This document shows positions 17,342 through 24,052 of a stretch of 64,000 bases of DNA, piece after piece. The notes under the pieces are model-generated. The model was not told the DNA's origin, searched no databases, and saw only the letters and a program-made list of their open reading frames with translations. Each line of letters starts with the position of its first letter. Position 1 is the stretch's first letter. Made by a program: the position numbers and the translations under genes. Source of the DNA: Lysinibacillus irui (lineage in GTDB: Bacteria > Bacillota > Bacilli > Bacillales_A > Planococcaceae); assembly GCF_028877475.1 (NCBI RefSeq), contig NZ_CP113527.1, positions 1,853,501-1,917,500 on the forward strand. The letters run 5' to 3'.

Positions 17342-18550
17342 ATGCATACATATTATAAATGGATTATTTTGCTTGTGGCTACACTTTCGCAGACAGCAGC
17401 AACCTTTGTCACATACGGCATGGGGCCCGTTGCTTCGTTTTATCAAATAGAATGGGGTCTATCTTCATTTCAAACTGGTCTGATTGTCTCAGCTGTTAAT
17501 ATAGGGCCGATTTTCTCCATGCTTGTATTCGGCTATTTCATGGATAAAAAAGGAGAAAAACAACTAATCGGATGGGGCTCCATTTTACTTGGACTTTCTA
17601 GCTTATTATTAATTCCTGTGCACCATTATACGACATTGCTACTCGTATTAATAGTTGTTGGGATTTGGTATGGCAGTGCACAAACTGGTGGTAGTTCAGC
17701 TATCGTCAAGTGGTTTCCAGATAAGCATCGAGGGCTTGCTATCGGTATTCGTCAGACAGGAATTCCAATCGGCGGTGCGTTGGCCTCAAGCATTCTAACC
17801 TATCTGTACCAACACATCCACCTAACCTCTGTGCATATAACACAGGGCTTGGTAGCAATTGCGGGAGGACTGTTATTTTTACTGCTGTATCAGGAACCTA
17901 AACAGCGTGTAACCGTTGCAGCAAATCCTGTCACCTTTAAAGAGAAGGTGCATGCCATTAAGAACAATCGCGCGCTCTATCCTATTTATTTTGTAGGCAT
18001 TGTCATGATGTCCTTACAAATGGTGATCATTGCCCATTTGATGAGCTATTTGCATCAAGAAGGTGGTTATTCATTAACGGAGGCTGGAAAGTATTTAAGT
18101 ATCATTTTGCTTGGTGGAATGGTAGGAAGAATTGTGCTTGCGTGGATAAGTGACTGTTATTTCTCTCAAAAACGTGAATCATTATTAGTGCTCGTCATGG
18201 TAGCCACCTTTATTATGATAGGCTGTCTGCCTTTTGTCATGTCTGCGAAGAGCTTGATGATCATTTTTTGTTCGATCCTTGGATTTTTTGCTCTTGGCTG
18301 GTATTCCTTATATATCGCTTGTGTAACAGAGCAATCAGATTCTCAATCAGTGGGACTGACTGTTAGCGCGGCGCTAACGATCAATCAATTCTTTATTGTC
18401 TTAGCACCAACATGCTATGGGTTATTGGTTGCCCTTTTCTCCAGTCATCAACTGGCCATGGATTTAATAGCGATGATGGTCATCATTGGAGCGTTTAATT
18501 TATATAGATCAACCAACAGTAGTCTAACACCTGAAAATTCGGTAAAATAA
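17342..18550 (+). CDS. MFS transporter
   Basis: A 402-residue transporter with twelve predicted helices. The conserved loop between helices 2 and 3 is GYFMDKKGEKQLIGWG, helix 5 contains IGIRQTGIPIGGALASS, and the central loop is long and basic (residues 185-210). These resemble the NarK/OFA-like branch of MFS, often anion or nitrate/oxalate exchangers, but that is only a rough match. GGAGG lies close before the ATG. The divergent LysR-type gene and inverted repeat suggest substrate-responsive control. Confidence 0.9.
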   Translation: MHTYYKWIILLVATLSQTAATFVTYGMGPVASFYQIEWGLSSFQTGLIVSAVNIGPIFSMLVFGYFMDKKGEKQLIGWGSILLGLSSLLLIPVHHYTTLLLVLIVVGIWYGSAQTGGSSAIVKWFPDKHRGLAIGIRQTGIPIGGALASSILTYLYQHIHLTSVHITQGLVAIAGGLLFLLLYQEPKQRVTVAANPVTFKEKVHAIKNNRALYPIYFVGIVMMSLQMVIIAHLMSYLHQEGGYSLTEAGKYLSIILLGGMVGRIVLAWISDCYFSQKRESLLVLVMVATFIMIGCLPFVMSAKSLMIIFCSILGFFALGWYSLYIACVTEQSDSQSVGLTVSAALTINQFFIVLAPTCYGLLVALFSSHQLAMDLIAMMVIIGAFNLYRSTNSSLTPENSVK

Positions 18551-18578
18551 TGGAAAATAGAAATTGGAGGGTGTTGGA

Positions 18579-18959
18579 ATGACAAGTTCAATTTGGATTA
18601 ATGCGGGGATTGATGACGTCTGGCAGGCCATTACAGAGGAGCAATCCCTCTCCAAATGGTATGCGCCAGGCTCGACATGGGACATACCAAAATTGGCAGC
18701 GGGGGAGAAGATGACGTTTACGTTAATGCCGAATGCCCATAACCAATTATCTGAACAACTACCTATGGAGCTAACCATTCAACAGGTAAAAAAGAATGAG
18801 ACATTTTCATTTTACTTAGAGGTTCCTGAAACGTTAATAGCCATTACGTTAGCAAAACAACACAGTGGCACTAATGTTAGCTTCAATTCGTCAGGCTATG
18901 ATGCCTCACTCGCTAATTTGAAAGCTTTGCTGGAGGGGCGCGCCATCCCTTATCCATAG
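18579..18959 (+). CDS. SRPBCC (AHSA1-like) domain protein
   Basis: A 126-residue single-domain protein of the START/AHSA1 type. The family opening is seen as SSIWINAGIDDVWQAITEEQSLSKWYAPGSTWD, with later strands TFTLMPNAHN and VSFNSSGYDAS leading to the C-terminal helix. The ATG at 18579 is chosen because TTGGAGGG lies eight bases upstream; an earlier in-frame ATG at 18564 is within that site. It is 28 bases after the MFS gene and may be cotranscribed. Such proteins bind small hydrophobic ligands; no catalytic residue is evident. Confidence 0.85.
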   Translation: MTSSIWINAGIDDVWQAITEEQSLSKWYAPGSTWDIPKLAAGEKMTFTLMPNAHNQLSEQLPMELTIQQVKKNETFSFYLEVPETLIAITLAKQHSGTNVSFNSSGYDASLANLKALLEGRAIPYP

Positions 18960-19068
18960 CAGTTTCTAAGTCTCAGGTCTTAGGAAAATTTCAAGCGTAA
19001 GGTCGTATTTTAAATTATTTACTCCTATATAATGAAATTATTGGCAGATTATATAGCGGGAGGAAATA

Positions 19069-19788
19069 ATGTTGAAAAAATTAGTTGGGTTAGGTGTCGT
19101 GATGGGCACATCTGCATTGCTATTATCAGGGTGCTTTTCCGTTTTTCCAAGCAAAATGCGTGAGGAAACAATTTTGGTGGAAAAGGATAAAGCGAAAGCA
19201 TTAGAGGTAGACATCGAATTAGGTGTTGGTGAAATGAATGTATCAAGTGGCGCCAAGGAATGGGTTGAAGGCAAGGCTGACTATAATATTAAAAAGCTTG
19301 CCCCTCACGTAAGCTATGATAAACATGGTGATACAGGGGAAATCGAAATCAAGCATAAAGGCTCTACAAAGCTAGGTCTTTCTAAAATTAAGAACACATG
19401 GGCGATTCAGCTAAATGACGATATTCCAATGGATTTATCTGTGGAAACAGGTGCAGCCATTGCTAATCTCGACTTACAGGGGCTCCAGCTTGAACAATTA
19501 GATATTGAAGCAGGTGTCGGGGATCTGACAGTGAATTTAGGTGGCGATTGGAAAAAAAGCTTTACCACAAACATTGAAACGGGAGTAGGTCAAACAACTG
19601 TTATTTTACCTTCAAAGGTTGGAGTCAAATTAACAACAGAAAAGGGCATTGGTTCTTCAAATGTTGAAGGTCTTGTGTCCAAGGGTAATGGTGTTTATGT
19701 CAATGACGCCTATGATAAATCGGATGTCGTGCTAGAAATCAATTCAGAATTAGGCGTTGGAGACATTACGTTTAAACTAGATAAATAA
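19069..19788 (+). CDS. Lipoprotein with toast-rack/DUF4097-like beta repeats
   Basis: A 239-residue lipoprotein: signal peptide with lipobox LLSGC (Cys at 22), then a repetitive all-beta region. Short glycine-centred turns recur as ELGVGEMNV, EAGVGDLTV, ETGVGQTTV and ELGVGDITF, spaced about 40-60 residues apart, which is the pattern of toast-rack or DUF4097 adhesin-like domains, where each repeat adds strands to a beta solenoid. It should face the cell exterior. Homologous domains occur in LiaF-type envelope stress proteins, but a link is only suggested. The gene ends at a clear terminator. Confidence 0.8.
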   Translation: MLKKLVGLGVVMGTSALLLSGCFSVFPSKMREETILVEKDKAKALEVDIELGVGEMNVSSGAKEWVEGKADYNIKKLAPHVSYDKHGDTGEIEIKHKGSTKLGLSKIKNTWAIQLNDDIPMDLSVETGAAIANLDLQGLQLEQLDIEAGVGDLTVNLGGDWKKSFTTNIETGVGQTTVILPSKVGVKLTTEKGIGSSNVEGLVSKGNGVYVNDAYDKSDVVLEINSELGVGDITFKLDK

Positions 19789-19795
19789 ACAGTTC

Positions 19796-19827
19796 GTAGG
19801 CTACTTTATGAAGTAGTCTACTTTTTT
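19796..19827 (+). terminator. Intrinsic terminator
   Basis: GTAGGCTACTT / AAGTAGTCTAC stem with a 4-base loop followed by TTTTTT. Confidence 0.92.
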
Positions 19828-19902
19828 GTGTCAAAGGTCAATTGTATTTGATGCTGATTGTATGGTAGCTTTAAGAAAGCAATTGTTGAAGGAGCGAACG
19901 TA

Positions 19903-20427
19903 GTGAAAACTTATACATACAAGCAACCAGCAGCCATCGAATCAACAGAGGTCATTAACATTTTCAATGAAGCGGGAGAGGTGTCGTCCACTGTGCAACG
20001 TGTGTATACCAATGCGCTAAAGAAGGCCTTTGATCGAACAATGGACTATCGTTATTTTGTCCGTTTTGATGTCCATGATACAAAGGAGCAGCCTCTTTTT
20101 ACATGTAAAAAAGTATCTCGACGTGGTCGTGTGCATTTTCGAGGCAAGGATTTAGTAACAGGAAAAGACTATATGATTGCATACGATGGCTGGCAAATCA
20201 TGATACCTGATCTTCTAATTACGGATGGAGAACAACAAATCAAGCTCAGCAAAGAAATGGAGGACTGGTCTGTTTTTACTGTGAATGAGCAGCCCATTGC
20301 ACGCTGGCAAGCTACTTTCTGTGACACTCATTTTGACATCACGTTGCAGGTGGAAGACAGTAGTCCGATTCAGCATGAAGCCTTCTTCATTGCCATTGGA
20401 CAGGCTGTGTTGTTTGTTGGGGCATAA
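19903..20427 (+). CDS. Tubby-C-terminal-like (LURP-one-related) protein
   Basis: A 174-residue soluble protein made mostly of beta strands, with the order VKTYTYKQPAAIES, YRYFVRFDVHDTKEQPLFTCKKVSRRGRVHF, DYMIAYDGWQIMIPDLLIT and IARWQATFCDTHFDITLQVED. This fits the tubby-like/LURP-one beta-barrel proteins widespread in Bacillota. The start is GTG at 19903, eight bases after AAGGAG; the ATG at 19858 has no ribosome binding site. Function is unknown; the fold binds lipids in eukaryotes, which should not be transferred here. A 15-bp hairpin follows. Confidence 0.7.
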   Translation: MKTYTYKQPAAIESTEVINIFNEAGEVSSTVQRVYTNALKKAFDRTMDYRYFVRFDVHDTKEQPLFTCKKVSRRGRVHFRGKDLVTGKDYMIAYDGWQIMIPDLLITDGEQQIKLSKEMEDWSVFTVNEQPIARWQATFCDTHFDITLQVEDSSPIQHEAFFIAIGQAVLFVGA

Positions 20428-20429
20428 AT

Positions 20430-20465
20430 GCAAATGAGATCAGCTTTCAGGCTGGTTTCATTTGC
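20430..20465 (+). terminator. Hairpin after tubby-like gene
   Basis: GCAAATGAGATCAGC can pair with GCTGGTTTCATTTGC (with wobble) around a 6-base loop. No clean T tract follows, so termination is only probable. Confidence 0.5.
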
Positions 20466-20522
20466 CTGTTCAGTGGGGAAAGAAAGTACCAATAAATGAG
20501 TGGTCGTCACCTCCGTTATTAA

Positions 20523-20571
20523 TTGACGTATGTGCAACGCGATGCTATAATTATCTCGAATTCGAGATAAT
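20523..20571 (+). promoter_or_regulatory. SigA promoter with MhqR-type operator (esterase)
   Basis: TTGACG (20523-20528), a 17-base spacer and TATAAT (20546-20551) form a near-consensus promoter. A 22-bp perfect palindrome with arm ATTATCTCGAA begins at 20550, overlapping the -10 end and the start site. The same core TATCTCGAATTCGAGATA stands before the dioxygenase gene at 21576. In Bacillus subtilis this sequence is the kind of box bound by MhqR, a MarR-type repressor of quinone-detoxification genes. Confidence 0.85.
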
Positions 20572-20652
20572 ATAATTTGCTGCAATGACAAATCAAAAAG
20601 GTGAGACATGTCATTCAATATTTTTAATCGATCAAGGAAAGGTGCTTAGACT

Positions 20653-21405
20653 ATGGTAAACATACTTCCAGCTAAAGAAATTTACTTACAAGGAAATGAG
20701 CATGCCCTATTGCTATTACATTCCTTTACAAGTCATACAAGAGATATGAAGAAGGTTGCTGCTAAGCTACATGAAGAGGGTTATACATGCTATGCCCCGC
20801 TATACCGTGGACATGGCAATGCACCAGAACAATTATTACAATATAATGTAAACGACTGGTGGCAAGATGTCATGAATGCCTATCAGTTTTTACTCGATGA
20901 AGGCTATCAAAAGATTTCTGTTATCGGTATCTCCATTGGAGGTATTTTCACGTTGAAGCTTGCACAATTAGAACAGCTCGAACAAATCATCGTTTTATCT
21001 GTACCGGTTGAGAAGGAACCCGAACAACTAAAGCAAAGAATCATGGACTATGCTTATAATTATAAAAATATAGAGGGCAAATCAGCACTTCAAATTTCTA
21101 ACGAAATCGAGCCATTTACGAACATGCCGTTAGATTCTTTTATTGCATTCCAACATTTTATCAAAGATACAATGCTACATCTCAATAAAATTACAATCCC
21201 AATCGCTATCTTCTATGGTGAACGAGATGAAGATGTATACGCCCAAAGCGCTGAAACAATTTATCAGCAAGTCCAATCCTCTAAAAAGAAACTAAAGGGC
21301 TTTGCAAACTCCAAACATTTAATGACTTTAGGTCGAGATCAAGAGGACATTATGAAGGAAATGATGGAATTTTTACGGATGAATAATGGGAATCTTACCC
21401 AATAG
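20653..21405 (+). CDS. Carboxylesterase of the Est30 type
   Basis: A 250-residue alpha/beta hydrolase. The oxyanion region is LLLHSFTSHTRDMKK, the nucleophile elbow VIGISIGG (Ser about residue 97), the acid is in FYGERDEDVYAQS and the His in FANSKHLMTLGRDQEDI. Length and motif order match the Est30/YvaK thermostable carboxylesterases. Expression is probably controlled by an MhqR-like repressor through the palindrome at 20550, which links it to the neighbouring ring-cleaving dioxygenase; esterases (MhqD) and dioxygenases share a regulon in B. subtilis. It has its own promoter and is not fused to the next gene. Confidence 0.9.
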   Translation: MVNILPAKEIYLQGNEHALLLLHSFTSHTRDMKKVAAKLHEEGYTCYAPLYRGHGNAPEQLLQYNVNDWWQDVMNAYQFLLDEGYQKISVIGISIGGIFTLKLAQLEQLEQIIVLSVPVEKEPEQLKQRIMDYAYNYKNIEGKSALQISNEIEPFTNMPLDSFIAFQHFIKDTMLHLNKITIPIAIFYGERDEDVYAQSAETIYQQVQSSKKKLKGFANSKHLMTLGRDQEDIMKEMMEFLRMNNGNLTQ

Positions 21406-21411
21406 AGAGTA

Positions 21412-21502
21412 TTGACTACCACTCAAAATCATGATATTATTATCTCGAATTAAAGATATTTTAATTCGAGATAATTTTAAAGTATATCTCGAATTCGAGG
21501 CA
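21412..21502 (+). promoter_or_regulatory. SigA promoter with multiple MhqR-type half sites
   Basis: TTGACT (21412-21417), 17 bases, TATTAT (21435-21440). Directly downstream is a perfect 16-bp inverted repeat (21439-21454 and 21460-21475, 5-base spacer) made of TATCTCGAATTAAAGATA-like elements, and a further partial copy ATATCTCGAATTCGAGGC at 21484-21501. It is a tripled version of the single operator before the esterase. Confidence 0.85.
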
Positions 21503-21575
21503 AATAACAAGAATGGTTTTGACGTTTTGACAAACCCTATAGGGAATCAACATGAAGTACAGGGAGAGATTTTAC

Positions 21576-22517
21576 ATGCTAACAATCACAGGACACCATC
21601 ATATTTCAATGATTACAAAAAATGCACAGGAAAATCATCAATTTTATCATCAAATTTTAGGGCTTCGTCGAGTGAAGAAGACCGTCAATCAAGACGACCC
21701 AAGTATGTATCATCTATTTTACGGTGATTTAACAGGTAGCCCAGGGACAGGCCTCACATTTTTTGAATTATCGCACGCAGGTCGTACACATCGTGGGACA
21801 GATGCCATCACGAGAATTGGTTTACTTGTTCCTTCTTACGATAGCTTACTCTATTGGGAAAATCGCTTAAATGAATTTGCGATTGAGCACAGTGGCTTAA
21901 CAAAATACGGTGAAACGGACGCGATTCACTTTGCAGATCCGGATGGTCTACGCCTTGTATTTTTAAATAATCAAGATAAGCAAATTCCACAAGAATGGAC
22001 AAAGTGGGGAGATTCACCTGTTGAGATGGCGCATCAAATTTTAGGAATGGGGCCAGTGGAATTAACAGTTAGCTCATTAGCAGAGGCTGAACAAACTTTG
22101 GTCCAACTGTTTGGCTATACAGAGCTAACACGATCAACATCCCAAGCTGTTTTTCAGGCTGAAGAAGGTCAGTTACAAGGTCAAATTGTCGTCGTAGAAC
22201 AGGATGGTCCTAAAGAAAAGCCTGGAAGAGGAAGTGTTCACCATTTAGCCATTCGTGTGAAAAATAAGGAAGAGCTAGAACAATGGGAACAAAAAATTAA
22301 AGATTTTGGCTTTAGCATCATAAAAAAAGCGGATCGCTATTATTTCTCTAGTATTTATATGAAGGAATCACACGGAATTATATTTGAACTTGCAACAGAT
22401 GGACCAGGCTTTACAGTGGATACGACTGTTGAAGATTTGGGCAAAGACTTAGATTTACCACCATTTTTGGAAGGCCGCCGACGTGAAATTGAAGAGAAAT
22501 TAACACCGATTGACTAA
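21576..22517 (+). CDS. Ring-cleaving dioxygenase of the MhqO/MhqA type (VOC family)
   Basis: A 313-residue protein with two glyoxalase/VOC halves. The opening TITGHHHISMITKNAQENHQFY carries the metal His, and the matching elements ITRIGLLVPS, AIHFADPDGLRLVF, then in the second half GPVELTVSS, GSVHHLAIRVKN and the Glu of HGIIFELATDGPGF complete a metal site. This is the family of MhqA, MhqE and MhqO, which open quinone or catechol rings. The ATG at 21576 follows GGGAGAG; a longer in-frame start at 21552 has none. The operator upstream supports a role in quinone or electrophile stress. Confidence 0.92.
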   Translation: MLTITGHHHISMITKNAQENHQFYHQILGLRRVKKTVNQDDPSMYHLFYGDLTGSPGTGLTFFELSHAGRTHRGTDAITRIGLLVPSYDSLLYWENRLNEFAIEHSGLTKYGETDAIHFADPDGLRLVFLNNQDKQIPQEWTKWGDSPVEMAHQILGMGPVELTVSSLAEAEQTLVQLFGYTELTRSTSQAVFQAEEGQLQGQIVVVEQDGPKEKPGRGSVHHLAIRVKNKEELEQWEQKIKDFGFSIIKKADRYYFSSIYMKESHGIIFELATDGPGFTVDTTVEDLGKDLDLPPFLEGRRREIEEKLTPID

Positions 22518-22529
22518 CAAGTATATGGT

Positions 22530-22757
22530 AGAGATGGATGGGCAGCTGCTGGAACTAGTTTTGAACAATACGAATAATACCATTTTTACAATTGGCTATG
22601 ATTATTGCGACTCCATGTTAAATTGAAAGAGTCTTATCCAATTAGCCACTATGAATGGTGAGTTATTACAAATATTAGGATTTCTACTTTTCCGAAAGAC
22701 GAAGATAATGTGAAAACTTTGATTCAAGCATTATATACCGCTAAAAAAAAGAGATAG
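22530..22757 (+). pseudogene. Possible gene remnant between dioxygenase and ferredoxin-like genes
   Basis: Two short stop-separated readings look coding but are not intact: one beginning MVEMDGQLLELVL and running to a stop at about 22625, and another ending RISTFPKDEDNVKTLIQALYTAKKKR with TAG at 22755-22757. They lie in different or interrupted frames, as after frameshift decay. No family is recognised. Low confidence. Confidence 0.3.
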
Positions 22758-22823
22758 TTATGCACTTTATAAATAGATTATAATAGAGTTGCAACTAAGA
22801 AGATAAAACGAGGGGGCAAACAT

Positions 22824-23315
22824 ATGGGGTATCGTGCATATGAAGGAGAAAAAATAACTGTTTATTTTGATAAAGATATGTGTCAGCATGCAGCTGAATG
22901 TGTAAAAGGCTTACCAGAGGTATTCAATGTCAAAGCGAAACCTTGGATCAAAGCAGATCAAGCAGAAGTCGCAAAAGTAGAAGAAGTTATCAATCGCTGT
23001 CCAAGCGGTGCACTAAAATATAAACGAAAAGAGGGAGAACACGTTTTGGAAATTAAACAAGGTAGCCAATCATTCTATATTGGGAACGAAGAAGAAAGCG
23101 AAGCAGAGGTTCATTTTGTGCGTGTCGGAGAGAGTCGAATCATCCTTGATCATACACATGTTTCCGAACATCTAAGAGGACAAAATGTCGGCCAGCAATT
23201 AGTCAAAGCCGCAGTCGACTATGCGAAAAAAGAAAACTTACAAGTCATCCCTCTATGTCCTTTCGCCAAAGCCGAATTCGAAAAACATCCTGAATATCAA
23301 GAATTATTAGGATAA
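22824..23315 (+). CDS. Fused divergent ferredoxin (Fer4_19) and GNAT domain protein
   Basis: A 163-residue two-domain protein. Residues 1-70 carry FDKDMCQHAAECVKGLPEVFN and a third cysteine in VINRCPSGAL, the pattern of the YjdI-like 4Fe-4S or mononuclear-type ferredoxin domain. Residues 75-163 form a short acetyltransferase-like domain with RIILDHTHVSEHLRGQNVGQQLVKAAVDYAK and LCPFAKAEFEKHPEYQELL, like YjdJ. In Escherichia coli these are two neighbouring genes (yjdI, yjdJ); here they are one polypeptide. The ribosome binding site is GAGGGGG before ATG. Function is unknown. Confidence 0.85.
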   Translation: MGYRAYEGEKITVYFDKDMCQHAAECVKGLPEVFNVKAKPWIKADQAEVAKVEEVINRCPSGALKYKRKEGEHVLEIKQGSQSFYIGNEEESEAEVHFVRVGESRIILDHTHVSEHLRGQNVGQQLVKAAVDYAKKENLQVIPLCPFAKAEFEKHPEYQELLG

Positions 23316-23325
23316 TAGATTGTTT

Positions 23326-23359
23326 TGCACTCCAAAGATACTCTGGAGTGCATTTTTTT
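23326..23359 (+). terminator. Intrinsic terminator
   Basis: TGCACTCCA / TGGAGTGCA with a 9-base loop followed by TTTTTTT. Confidence 0.93.
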
Positions 23360-23430
23360 ATGGGAGAATGCGTTCGATTTGGAGATGAAAATGCCACAGT
23401 GAGGGACGATGCTCAATATATGAAGAAAAT

Positions 23431-24012
23431 GTCACTCGAGAGTGAGTGAAAGTGATCAAAGAAGGTGCAACGCCGCTCAAAAGTGTAGTGGAAGTGATCA
23501 AAGAAGGTGCAACGCCGCTCAAAAGTGTAGTAGAAGTGATCAAAGAAAGTGCAGCCCCGCTCAAAAGTGTAGTGAAAGTGATCAAAGAAGGTGCAACGCC
23601 GCTCCAAAGTGTGGTTGAAGTGATCAAAGAACGTGCAGCCCCGTTCCAAAGTGTGGTGAAAGTGATCAAAGAAAGTGCAGCCCCGCTCCATAGTGGACGG
23701 AAAGCGCTCAATCCGGGGTCATTTCCGCTCGCTCAACCCGAGAGTAAAAGCGCTCCAAAGTGGATTGAAAGCGCTCAATCCCGGGTCACTCCGCTCCAAA
23801 GTGGACGGAAAGCGCTCAATCTATGGTCAACACCGCTCGAAAGGAGAGTAAAACCGCTCGAAAGTGGACGGAAAGCGCTCAATCCGGGGTCATTTCCGCT
23901 CGAAAGGAGAGTAAAGCCGCTCCAAAGTGGACTGAAACCGCTCAATCCATGGTCACTCCGCTCGCAAGTAGAGTAAAACCGCTCAACCCGAGGCCACCTC
24001 CGCTCCAAAGCG
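23431..24012 (+). repeat. Array 2: ~28 units of a 21-bp repeat
   Basis: Two 21-bp half units alternate: CCGCTCAAAAGTGTAGTGGAA then GTGATCAAAGAAGGTGCAACG, so CCGCTC recurs every 42 bp (23473, 23515) with GTGATC midway (23452, 23494). From about 23686 the second half unit changes to GCGCTCAATCCGGGGTCATTT-like. Reading frames across it are by-products of the period. The array lies between the terminator of a + gene and the end of a - gene, and a strong hairpin closes it. Confidence 0.93.
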
Positions 24013-24050
24013 AACAACAGCCCCCTCCTTAATTTGAGGGGGCTGTTGTT
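24013..24050. terminator. Hairpin closing array 2
   Basis: Perfect 15-bp arms AACAACAGCCCCCTC / GAGGGGGCTGTTGTT around an 8-base loop, two bases from the end of the minus-strand permease gene. A short T-rich stretch follows on + only. Likely terminator for the minus-strand operon or both strands. Confidence 0.7.
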
Positions 24051-24052
24051 TC

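Noticed and set aside
23446-23976. A 176-codon frame across array 2
   Set aside because: Same artefact of the 21-bp period; overlapped by equally long minus-strand frames.
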